NCBI GenBank assembly: GCA_026914095.1
Contig: JAPPIY010000270.1
Location: 2,501-12,921, forward strand
Direction of reading: 5' to 3'
Source of the DNA: Oligoflexia bacterium
GTDB taxonomy: Bacteria > Bdellovibrionota > Bdellovibrionia > Bdellovibrionales > UBA1609
Length of the DNA: 10,421 bases
Position numbers and translations under genes: made by a program. The notes under the pieces are model-generated. The model was not told where the DNA came from, searched no databases, and saw only the letters and a program-made list of their open reading frames with translations. Shown here one piece after another: positions 1 to 6,873 of the stretch (the first letter of the stretch is position 1; each line of letters opens with the position of its first letter).

Positions 1-1
1 C

Positions 2-787
2 CCCTACTTTTTACATAACAAACAAAATAATAATTTAAAACAGAATGACCTCAGGACAAAAAAAGCTCAAGGTTATTTTATCATTCAACATCTGCAAAAA
101 TTTATAGGATGGACAAAGACAGATTGGAAGAGCTATCTGTCCGAGTCTTTTCTGCTGGCGCCTGTTTTAAAACAGGAAATAAAAGAAGACAAAATAGCGC
201 TACAAGAGCCAGAGCTTTATGATCAGCTTTGGTTAATTCCTTATAATACAACAGAAAGCTCTTTATTCCCTTCAGCTTTTCACAACATAGGACAGCCTTA
301 CTATTGGGAGGAGCCGGAATGGCTTAAAAAATGTGATCAAACACAGAAATTTCAAAATGAAAAGAAATTTTTTTACTGTAAGGTTTTACCTGGGCATTTG
401 CAAAAAGCTGGAGTACGTATTAGTTTTTCTGAGAATTTTCACAAGGGGGCTAACTTTTCATCCATTCTAAATATCCAGTTTAGTGGACTGCTTTTAGGTG
501 CGCTTGACCCAGATACAAATTTAGACGGCTTTTCATTATGGTCTGACATACAAATACATTTAGACTGTAACAAAAAATCTTTTCATAAATTCTTGCCCAA
601 TATAGGAAATCATACATATGGTAAATATATAGAAAAACAAGGAAAGACACTTCTAAGCCCCCTGAAACTTCGTATATCATTGAAAGGATGTAAAAAAGAT
701 GAAATAAAAAGAATAAAACTGGCATTTATAGAAAAACATTTGCGACATGGACAAAAAAAAGAAGTTATTGTCTGGGAGCTGGATTAA
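2..787 (+). CDS. C-terminal part of a GT-C-like membrane glycosyltransferase paralogue (5' end outside window)
   Basis: The frame is open from the first bases of the window to the TAA at 785-787, so this is the end of a gene that begins upstream; the TTG near 398 is only an internal codon. The 261 visible residues align along their whole length with residues about 510-761 of the protein at 1551-3836 (shared blocks include YDQLWLIPYNTTE, YYWEEPEWLKKCDQT and LDCNKKSFH), with about six residues missing near the start of the match. By analogy this is the extracytoplasmic C-terminal domain of a polytopic sugar transferase; the membrane part is not visible. The conserved cysteines (CDQT, FYC, LDC, KGC) may form disulfides. 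It ends in KKEVIVWELD, a tail that the downstream paralogue loses to an early stop. The genes after it are deleted or decayed, so whether it still works is unknown. The paralogy is clear; the enzymatic role is inferred. Confidence 0.8.
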   Translation, partial: PYFLHNKQNNNLKQNDLRTKKAQGYFIIQHLQKFIGWTKTDWKSYLSESFLLAPVLKQEIKEDKIALQEPELYDQLWLIPYNTTESSLFPSAFHNIGQPYYWEEPEWLKKCDQTQKFQNEKKFFYCKVLPGHLQKAGVRISFSENFHKGANFSSILNIQFSGLLLGALDPDTNLDGFSLWSDIQIHLDCNKKSFHKFLPNIGNHTYGKYIEKQGKTLLSPLKLRISLKGCKKDEIKRIKLAFIEKHLRHGQKKEVIVWELD

Positions 788-790
788 GTG

Positions 791-943
791 ATGCTAACAA
801 AAAAAGAAAATAAACTCTGTAAGCTGTTTGACAACAACAGATTGTTGGAAAAAAAAGTGAGCGGCTTAAAACCCTTTTTGAAGACTATAGAAGCAGGCTT
901 GCATCTCAGTTTGACAGAACCTAAACCTATCTACTCCACCTAG
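791..943 (+). pseudogene. Chimeric 50-codon ORF: start of methyltransferase 1 fused to ydjC-derived sequence
   Basis: Three bases after the preceding stop, ATGCTAACAAAAAAAGAA (791-808) matches the first 18 bases of the methyltransferase gene at 4397 in 17 of 18 positions. From 809 on the sequence is that of the inside of the deacetylase gene (from 6934). The two parents share an 11-bp string, CAAAAAAAGAA (4404-4414 and 6923-6933), and the junction at 798-808 lies in it. That is what a short-homology deletion of the intervening methyltransferases and glycosyltransferase would leave. The frame from 791 first runs out of phase with ydjC, re-enters its frame after losing one A from a homopolymer near 841-856, then stops at TAG 941-943. 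A functional peptide is unlikely. Confidence 0.8.
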
Positions 944-1113
944 CTCTTTAAGGGCTTTGATAAAAAAAGCTTATTTTGGAAACTTGAAAAAACAAGACAT
1001 AACTCAAGAAATCCGAGCGTAAATGGAAATGTTTTCAAACAGTTTGGGAGTTTTGCCACCATCTCCCTGTAATAAGAGAGGCCTTAGACATCGCTAAAGA
1101 ATTTCATTTTAAA
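798..1113 (+). pseudogene. Degraded internal fragment of a YdjC-family deacetylase gene
   Basis: This stretch matches 6923-7273 of the intact deacetylase gene, roughly codons 23-139. Damage visible in the alignment: loss of the 5' end at the junction described above; one A lost in a homopolymer; a 2-base deletion at the CCACCTAGCTC site near 936-945, which brings in TAG; a CAA-to-TAA change at 1019-1021; and a 29-base deletion between two GAGTTTTGCC copies that are still separate in the intact gene (7176-7185 and 7205-7214). A 3-base loss follows near 1090. Homology stops abruptly after CATTTTAAA at 1113, so the last 120 or so codons are missing. Conserved remnants include GLHLSLTEPKPIYST. 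The deacetylase motif DGHEFCHH is destroyed by the 29-base deletion. Clearly non-functional. Confidence 0.9.
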
Positions 1114-1550
1114 CCTGAGTTTGCCCTTTTGCCCTTTAGTCCAGAATAAAAACGCTGTAAATACAAGATTTTTACTTTTTTGTAGTATGTCTTAAAATAC
1201 TTCTCGACATAAAAAAATATAATAAAATCAAATAATTAAAAGACCCTAGACATTTGAAAGGGCGAACTCAGGATGAATATAGAAGTTTAAAATATTCAAC
1301 CAAAACCTATCTTCATCTAGTGACATAAATATAGAGACTAAAATTCAATTAAAAGCTAAAAAATTAAATCGCAAATCAGCTGTGATAATTTTTAATTACA
1401 AAGACTTTAGCGGCTTTGTAAGACATGAGATAAGCGCCTATAAATTTTATACAAGTACTATAAATTCTACACAATTTGACACAGAAACCAATCTGGACAG
1501 AATAATCCACATTTGTTATTATTTTTTTTAAACTACCTAACTTTTGCCAC
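1114..1550 (+). other. 437-bp A+T-rich intergenic region, no gene seen
   Basis: No frame of useful length with protein-like composition is seen on either strand, and homology to the intact deacetylase gene ends at its left edge. It presumably holds the 5' regulatory region of the next gene; a possible promoter is listed separately. Confidence 0.6.
1476..1506 (+). promoter_or_regulatory. Possible sigma70-type promoter for the GT-C gene
   Basis: A perfect TTGACA (1476-1481) is followed 19 bases later by AATAAT (1501-1506), five of six matches to TATAAT. The spacer is longer than the ideal 17, so the call is moderate. It lies about 45 bases before the ATG at 1551. Confidence 0.35.
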
Positions 1551-3836
1551 ATGATGAATCTTGAAGAGAAGAATCGAAAGTCGCTGTTGAACTTTGCCTC
1601 TCAAGCGCTTCCAGTTTTGGCCTTTTTTGTTCTAGCGCTTGTTGTTTTCTATATCGGCTGTTCCTTTTATTGGTCTGTTTTTTCAGAAAGAGATATTTCA
1701 AGAGCGGAAGGCTGGCTTAACGGCCAGTTTTACTGGCCAGGGCCAGAAATGTCTGGAGGAAATAACCTTCCTGGGCCTTTCTTTTATTTTTTGCTTTTTC
1801 CAGCTTTTCTAATGGGAGAAAACACTTACAGCCAAGTGGCCTTATGGACCATAATATGGTTTGCCTTAACTTATACTGTGGCTTTTTCCTTTATCTCAAA
1901 AATTATCTCTCATAAAGAATCTCTTTTGATTTTCTTAGTCACTTTTATTTTGAATATAAAAACGACGAATTATAGCGTCCTGCTGAATCCAGAATTTGCT
2001 ATCATGTTTCATGTTCTAGCTTTAACAGGGCTTTATTATTGGAGGGAGAAAAAAAACAGCCTCTATTTGTATTTAACAGGCTTAGTTATCGCCTTGGGAA
2101 TACAAGCGCATCTGCTGGTCGCTCTTCATATTTTAACAGTTCTGTTAGTCTATATAATAGATAAATCAGAAAGAAAGAAGACCAAAACCCTTTTGTTATT
2201 TTTATTTTTAGCTTTAAGCCCCTTGTTAATTTACAATGTATTAAAGTATTTTCATTTTTTTGAAACCTCGGGAAGATATTACGATGAACATATTAACTGG
2301 GTGCTAAGAAATATTTTTTCTGAAGAATGGTTTAGAAATATAAAACAAATGACTGTTCCTTTTATTCCCTTCTTTAGTTTCTGCCTGGCTATAACTTTCT
2401 GGAGAAAACATAAAACAAAAAAGCCCCTTTTAAAGCCTTCTACTAAGAATTTGCTTATTATGACAGCAATCCCTGTTTTAACGGCGTTTTTTATAGCCAG
2501 ACATCTTTGGTATCTGTTCTTCATTCCTGTTTTTTCTATCATTCTAATTTCTAAATGGCTGGATGACCTCTTGCCGAACAATTCAAATAAAAAAATAAAC
2601 TTTCTTCTGATCTACACTTTATTCACCATTATTTGTATTTTGGCCTCCAAATATAAGTTTATAGGCTCTTTTTTAAATCCTTTGAGCTTGTTTTCTATTT
2701 CACTTAAGAAAATAAATCTGCTTTATTTTTTTGTCTTTTTTCTAATAGTTATTACAAGTCTCCGATGGCGCAGAGAAACCCTCTATAAGTCTGTTTTACT
2801 TGGGCTTTGTCTTTTTGTGTCAGCTCAAGGAGCGTTATATCTTTTTCCAAAAAACTATCAAAAATCATTTACTATCGAAAAATCCTTTTCAATCACACCG
2901 CAATCATATAAAGAGTTTTATCCCCTGATGAAAAGAATTTATCTGGAAACAGGATGGACTCCCAAAACAGCTATGAAAAGAATCTTTAACATAGGAATGC
3001 ATCCAGACAGAAGTCTTCTGGCTGACTATGCTATGACTGTAGAAAAATTAAATAAGCCTACTACCCTCCCTCTTCCACCACTTTTACATAATAAACAAAA
3101 TACCAGCTTAAAACAGAATTATCGGGGACAAGAAAAAGCGCTTGCAAAAAACAAAGCTCAAGGTTACTTTATCATTCAACACCTGCAAAAATTTATGAGA
3201 TGGACAAAGACAGATTGGAAAAACCATCTGTCACAGCCTTCTCTGCTGGCTCCTATTTTAAGACAGGAAATAAAAGAAGACAAAATAGTTATACAAGAGC
3301 CAGAGCTTTATGACCAGCTTTGGCTGATTCCTTATAATACAACAGAAAATTCTTTGTTTCCCACAGCTTTTCACAATATAGGGCAGCCTTATTATTGGGA
3401 AGAGCCGGAATGGCTTAAAAAATGTGATCAAACACACAAATTTAAAAACGAAAAAGGGCTTTTTTACTGCCGGGTTTTACCAGGGCATTTGCAAAGAGCC
3501 GGCTTAAAATTAAGTTTTTCCCAAAAAACCAAATCTTTTTTGAATATTCAATTTTTTGGAGTTTCTTTAGGTATAGCCAAGCCAACTTCAAATGTAAATG
3601 GCTCTTTGTTGTGGTCCGACATTCAGATGTATTTAGACTGCAACAAGAAATCTTTTCACTGGACTTTGCCTGATATAGGAAACCACAACCATGAAGCAAT
3701 GTATCCAAAAAAACAAGCAAAGATGCTTTTAGCCCCTTTAAAGCTTCAAATACCGTTGAAGGGATGTAAAAAAAGTGATATTGAAAGAATAGAGCTGACA
3801 TGGACGGAAAAACACACTCGCCGAGAACAAAATTAA
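1551..3836 (+). CDS. Polytopic GT-C-like (GT39/ArnT-like) membrane glycosyltransferase
   Basis: The 761-residue protein has about a dozen hydrophobic segments in residues 15-430 (for example 17-40, 76-90, 95-118, 123-136, 171-203, 213-230, 268-284, 301-335, 350-365, 388-403, 412-432) and a soluble C-terminal domain of about 320 residues. The first loop carries acidic residues (SERDISRAEGW, 45-55) followed by GPEMSGGNNLPGPFFYF; an acidic motif in the first outer loop is typical of GT-C transferases that use polyprenyl-phosphate sugars. The likely role is transfer of a lipid-linked sugar to an envelope acceptor. Start: ATGATG at 1551/1554 with no clear Shine-Dalgarno site, so the exact start is uncertain. 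The TAA at 3834-3836 is premature compared with the paralogue at 2-787: the same frame continues for eight codons (ESVVWELN) to a second TAA at 3861-3863. Donor, acceptor and exact family are not determined; an O-antigen or lipid A modifying enzyme are both possible. Confidence 0.75.
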   Translation: MMNLEEKNRKSLLNFASQALPVLAFFVLALVVFYIGCSFYWSVFSERDISRAEGWLNGQFYWPGPEMSGGNNLPGPFFYFLLFPAFLMGENTYSQVALWTIIWFALTYTVAFSFISKIISHKESLLIFLVTFILNIKTTNYSVLLNPEFAIMFHVLALTGLYYWREKKNSLYLYLTGLVIALGIQAHLLVALHILTVLLVYIIDKSERKKTKTLLLFLFLALSPLLIYNVLKYFHFFETSGRYYDEHINWVLRNIFSEEWFRNIKQMTVPFIPFFSFCLAITFWRKHKTKKPLLKPSTKNLLIMTAIPVLTAFFIARHLWYLFFIPVFSIILISKWLDDLLPNNSNKKINFLLIYTLFTIICILASKYKFIGSFLNPLSLFSISLKKINLLYFFVFFLIVITSLRWRRETLYKSVLLGLCLFVSAQGALYLFPKNYQKSFTIEKSFSITPQSYKEFYPLMKRIYLETGWTPKTAMKRIFNIGMHPDRSLLADYAMTVEKLNKPTTLPLPPLLHNKQNTSLKQNYRGQEKALAKNKAQGYFIIQHLQKFMRWTKTDWKNHLSQPSLLAPILRQEIKEDKIVIQEPELYDQLWLIPYNTTENSLFPTAFHNIGQPYYWEEPEWLKKCDQTHKFKNEKGLFYCRVLPGHLQRAGLKLSFSQKTKSFLNIQFFGVSLGIAKPTSNVNGSLLWSDIQMYLDCNKKSFHWTLPDIGNHNHEAMYPKKQAKMLLAPLKLQIPLKGCKKSDIERIELTWTEKHTRREQN

Positions 3837-3953
3837 GAATCTGTAGTCTGGGAATTGAATTAAGTTATACTCCTCTAGTTTGAGCTTTTGAAAATTAGAT
3901 ATATAACTAACGCAAATTATCGTATTGTAGTGAGGCTGTGAATAGAAGGTAAT

Positions 3954-4100
3954 ATGAAAAAATCAATAATTTTAAGCAGTTATGAGTTTATGGAAAAGTT
4001 TAATACAGAGTTTAAACCCTCTAAAATTCAGTATGACAGTCATTCCCGCGAAAGCATGCCCTCGCGAAAGCGGGGGCGGGAATCTTCAGGAAAAGCTTAA
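3954..4100 (+). CDS. Doubtful 48-residue small ORF running through a palindromic repeat
   Basis: ATG at 3954 follows GAAGGTAAT, a weak Shine-Dalgarno match at usable spacing. The frame reads MKKSIILSSYEFMEKF in its A+T-rich first half, then crosses the C+G-rich palindrome and reads SHSRESMPSRKRGRESSG before TAA at 4098-4100. The second half is simply the repeat translated, with an abrupt shift in composition. It could be a small gene whose 3' end was replaced by the repeat, or a chance frame. No family recognised. Low confidence. Confidence 0.2.
   Translation: MKKSIILSSYEFMEKFNTEFKPSKIQYDSHSRESMPSRKRGRESSGKA
4042..4083. repeat. CATTCCCGC...GCGGGAATC palindromic dispersed-type repeat
   Basis: Outer arms ATTCCCGC (4042-4049) and GCGGGAAT (4076-4083) are perfect complements. 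Inside, CCCTCGC (4059-4065), loop GAAA and GCGGGGG (4070-4076) form a second, competing hairpin with one G-T pair. The unit CGCGAAAGC occurs twice in direct orientation (4048-4055 region and 4063-4071). The block is strikingly C+G-rich against its surroundings. Short palindromes with these ends are widely scattered in proteobacterial genomes. There is no T-run, so it is not an obvious terminator. Confidence 0.75.
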
Positions 4101-4396
4101 AATTCAAACAGGAATATATTTGATTTTCCATAAAAGCCTTGAAACTATTTTATAAGATACAAGGCAAAAAAATAGAGAAAAAATCTACAAAACAAGATAA
4201 AATAAGTAAAAACGGGACTTCAGTGAGTTTAGAGCTTAGTTTTTATATTGAAAAGTTTTGAGCTATAGCCAACTGGCTTTTTCTATTATATTATTACAGC
4301 ATTTATGAGACAAGTTCTAGCCTTTCAGAGAAAAACTAAGCAAGTCGGGATAAATTTTTCAAACAGGATCTGTGTAAGTATAAACAGGAGCGATAT

Positions 4397-5038
4397 ATGC
4401 TGACAAAAAAAGAATTTTGGAATCAAAAGATCTCCTCTTGGGAAAAAAGCAAATATAAAAAAACTTTAAAATATTTTGATGTCAATTCCTCTGTGAAGTT
4501 TCGTCTACAGCTGGCTGTTGCTCTATTGTCCCAAATAGCCGAAGGAAAAAGCTTGTTAGAGCTAGGTTGCGGGAGCGGTTTGCTATGGGACTGCATGAAA
4601 CTATTAAATATGAAAAGCTACAAAGGAGTGGATTTTTCCAAAATAGCTATTGAAACTTTTCAAAAAAAAGCTCAAAATTTTAAAGACCGAAAGCAAATTT
4701 CCTTATCCTGTGAGGATTGCGCGCAAAATAATTATCCTGCAAACATTGTTGTTTCATTGGGTTTATTGGATTGGATTCCCACAGAAAAAATAAACACAAT
4801 TGCTGAAAACTATAAAGAAAACTGGTATCTGCACAGCTTTTCTGAAAAAAGACATTCCTTTTCTCAATTCCTGCATGCTCTCTATTCTCGTGTGAATTAT
4901 AAAGTTTGGACTCCCCGCTACCGCTCAGCCGATAAACTGCTGTCTATTTTTGGTCCAAAAGCTAAAATCTATCGCCATCCCAGATTAAGTTTTGGAGCTT
5001 TTATTTATCACCTGCCTTCTCATATAAAATTTTCATAG
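4397..5038 (+). CDS. Class I SAM-dependent methyltransferase (methyltransferase 1)
   Basis: The 213-residue protein has a Rossmann-type methyltransferase core: motif I LLELGCGSGLL at residues 53-63 (the SAM-binding glycine loop), a strand with acidic end at GVDFS (77-81), and VVSLGLLDWIP (118-128) as the later core strand. The N-terminal 50 residues are basic and helical, and the C-terminal part is aromatic-rich (VWTPRYRSADKLLS) and may form the acceptor site. It is soluble, with no signal peptide. Start: ATG preceded by AGGAG (4386-4390) with six-base spacing, a good site. It lies between a membrane glycosyltransferase and a GT/deacetylase operon, so a sugar or lipid-linked sugar acceptor is reasonable, but this is inferred. 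A remnant of a second copy of its first 18 bases is found at 791-808. It is followed by 171 bp that contain a new promoter. Confidence 0.85.
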   Translation: MLTKKEFWNQKISSWEKSKYKKTLKYFDVNSSVKFRLQLAVALLSQIAEGKSLLELGCGSGLLWDCMKLLNMKSYKGVDFSKIAIETFQKKAQNFKDRKQISLSCEDCAQNNYPANIVVSLGLLDWIPTEKINTIAENYKENWYLHSFSEKRHSFSQFLHALYSRVNYKVWTPRYRSADKLLSIFGPKAKIYRHPRLSFGAFIYHLPSHIKFS

Positions 5039-5108
5039 CGGCTAAAATTGAGCTTGCTCCTTTGTTAATCCTAAAAAGCTCTTAATTATTGATTTCAGTT
5101 TATAAGGA

Positions 5109-5137
5109 TTGACAAAGGGTGAAACCTTAATTTTAAT
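5109..5137 (+). promoter_or_regulatory. Strong sigma70-type promoter before the three-gene operon
   Basis: TTGACA (5109-5114, perfect -35) is followed by a 17-base spacer and TTTAAT (5132-5137, five of six matches to TATAAT). Initiation would fall near 5144, giving a leader of about 65 bases to the ATG at 5210. It would drive methyltransferase 2, the GT-B gene and the deacetylase as one transcript. Confidence 0.6.
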
Positions 5138-5209
5138 CTAAAATTATTGTAAATAAAGGCTTTCAAGGAATCTCAGATATAATTAATCCAAGCGCTTTAT
5201 AAAACTTCA

Positions 5210-5818
5210 ATGTTAAATTCAAAATCTAAAATTAAGAAACATTTTGACAGCTTAAAAAAGCCCTATTCTTCAGAGTCCAATTGGCTTTGGAAATTTTTCA
5301 GAAACAGAGAGAAAAAGCTCTTTAGCCAACTGGTTCAGCGCTTGAACAAAGACGATTGTTTGGATTTAGGCGCCGGCTCCTGTGAATATTCAGAAATTCT
5401 TTTACAAATGGGGGCAAAAAAAGCAGTTTGTGTTGATTTCAGCGCTGAAATAATGTCTTTAGCCCATGACTCAAGAATAGAAAAAATCATTTCTGATGTG
5501 GAGGAGCTTAATATCACCGGCAAATACGACTTGATCTTATGTTTGGGTGTTTTGGAATTTTTAAACAAACCCAAAAAGTTTTTACTGTATTTAAAAAAAT
5601 TTTTAAAACCTCAAGGGAGGATTGTCCTCCTTCTTCCTCTCTCTTCTGCTGGGGCTTGGGCTTACAGCCTTCTTTATTTTTTAAAAGGAAGCTCCCTATC
5701 TCCCTTAACTTTAAAAAAGATAAACCGCTTTTTAATTAAAAATAACTTCACACTGGAAAAAATAGAGCCTGCCAGTTTTTTCTCTGGTTTTTCTATTTAC
5801 TCAGTTAAAACATTATGA
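5210..5818 (+). CDS. Class I SAM-dependent methyltransferase (methyltransferase 2)
   Basis: The 202-residue protein shows motif I CLDLGAGSCEYS (50-61), the acidic strand end CVDFS (74-78), a DVEELN segment (96-101) and YDLILCLGVLEFL (106-118), the order seen in Methyltransf_11/25-type enzymes, then a hydrophobic strand GRIVLLLPL after a KFLKPQG turn (131-144). It is only distantly similar to methyltransferase 1 and is not a recent duplicate of it. ATG at 5210 has no evident Shine-Dalgarno sequence in the preceding A+T-rich bases; an internal start is possible but would cut conserved N-terminal sequence. The stop TGA overlaps the next ATG by four bases (ATGA), a sign of translational coupling. 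The substrate is probably the sugar or lipid intermediate made by its neighbours; this is inferred. Confidence 0.85.
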   Translation: MLNSKSKIKKHFDSLKKPYSSESNWLWKFFRNREKKLFSQLVQRLNKDDCLDLGAGSCEYSEILLQMGAKKAVCVDFSAEIMSLAHDSRIEKIISDVEELNITGKYDLILCLGVLEFLNKPKKFLLYLKKFLKPQGRIVLLLPLSSAGAWAYSLLYFLKGSSLSPLTLKKINRFLIKNNFTLEKIEPASFFSGFSIYSVKTL

Positions 5819-6873
5819 AGAAAATTTTGTTTCTTGTGAATGGCTATGGCTTGGGAAACTCCACCCGAATCCACAGCCTTATCCAGTGTATAGATCAAAA
5901 ACATCAAATAGACATTTTTGGCTATGGAAACAGTGTTAAGTATTTTAAACAGGTTTCCCGAATACAAAATATATTTCAAAGTCTTCCTCTGGAATACGGT
6001 TTGAAAAAGGGAAAAATAGACGCCTTCAGAACAATAGGAAAGCTGTTTTCAAATTTTAAAGCTATATATAAAAGCCGGCAAGATCTAAGAAAGATACTTC
6101 AATCACAAGTTTATAATCTGATTGTAGCTGACTCTAATTTTTCAGCAGTTTTTTTAAAAAACCGTCCCAAGCTGATTTCCATCAACAATGCCGACAGGGT
6201 TATAGAATCAGCCCGCCAGATAAAAAAAAGATTTTATCTGACCAGCTGGCTCCTAGAGATGGCGGATTACATTTATAATAGAATAGCGCCGGATTTAGTT
6301 ATCAGCCCTTTTTTTGAACCTTATAAAAATACAGGAAAATTCCAACACACCGCTTTAATGGTCAGAAAGGAATTTTTAACAGCTCGCCCTCACATTCTCC
6401 CGAAAAGACATCATGTTTTGATCATTCCCAGCGGCGCGCCTCTAAATGCCAGTCTATCCTTAAAACATGACAAAACAGATTATGATATTTCTGTTATAGG
6501 AGATCAAATCATAACTTTAGGAAAAATTAAAAAACATGACAGGGTCTTTAATACAAGCCCTTTAATGAAACAAGCCACAATAGCTGTTGTCAATGGAGGG
6601 CTTAGCTCTATTTCTGAAGCCTTAGCCATGGCAAAACCCATGATTGTCATACCCCTTGAAGGGCATTTGGAGCAAAGAATAAACGCCGATTGGATACAGA
6701 ATAACAACTTAGGCCTTATATCCTCTTGGGAAAAATTAAAAGAATCTGTCCATGAAATGATTAAAAATTATGACTCTTTTAAGAAACATTTAATAGAATA
6801 CAAATATATCAATGGGGCTCAACAAGGGGCTGATTTAATTTTAAGAGAGGTGGAAAATGAGGCTGTGCGCTGA
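5815..6873 (+). CDS. GT-B glycosyltransferase, MurG-like (GT28 C-terminal type)
   Basis: The 352-residue protein starts with a Rossmann strand followed by a glycine turn (LFLVNGYGLGNSTR, residues 5-18), the nucleotide-sugar transferase N-terminal pattern in which the loop faces the acceptor. The C-terminal domain carries VNGGLSSISEALAMAKPMIV (259-278) and then EGHLEQRINAD (282-292), matching the GG..S..EA...G.P......EQ..NA motif that binds the donor diphosphate in MurG/GT28-like enzymes. No membrane span is seen; it probably acts at the cytoplasmic face on a lipid acceptor. It overlaps methyltransferase 2 by four bases and the deacetylase by 17 bases, so the three are almost certainly co-translated. 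Donor and acceptor sugars cannot be read from sequence. The family call is secure, the substrate is not. Confidence 0.85.
   Translation: MKKILFLVNGYGLGNSTRIHSLIQCIDQKHQIDIFGYGNSVKYFKQVSRIQNIFQSLPLEYGLKKGKIDAFRTIGKLFSNFKAIYKSRQDLRKILQSQVYNLIVADSNFSAVFLKNRPKLISINNADRVIESARQIKKRFYLTSWLLEMADYIYNRIAPDLVISPFFEPYKNTGKFQHTALMVRKEFLTARPHILPKRHHVLIIPSGAPLNASLSLKHDKTDYDISVIGDQIITLGKIKKHDRVFNTSPLMKQATIAVVNGGLSSISEALAMAKPMIVIPLEGHLEQRINADWIQNNNLGLISSWEKLKESVHEMIKNYDSFKKHLIEYKYINGAQQGADLILREVENEAVR

Larger units (their letters stand above)
3864..4396 (+). other. About 530-bp spacer between the GT-C gene and methyltransferase 1
   Basis: In the left copy of the cassette only three bases separate the transferase stop from the methyltransferase ATG; here the same boundary is about 530 bp. 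It holds a C+G-rich palindromic repeat (4042-4083) and a doubtful 48-codon frame (3954-4100). The rest is A+T-rich and shows no gene or clear terminator. Confidence 0.6.

Noticed and set aside
398..787. Separate 129-residue gene starting at TTG 398
   Set aside because: The same frame is open back to the window start and aligns with the paralogue there, so 398 is an internal codon of a longer gene.
4042..4083. Intrinsic terminator after the GT-C gene
   Set aside because: The hairpin is strong but is not followed by a T-run, and its ends match a dispersed-type palindromic repeat.
4256..4290. Promoter for methyltransferase 1 (TTGAGC ... TATTAT)
   Set aside because: The -35 match is weak and the spacing is too long; no other convincing promoter was seen in the spacer.
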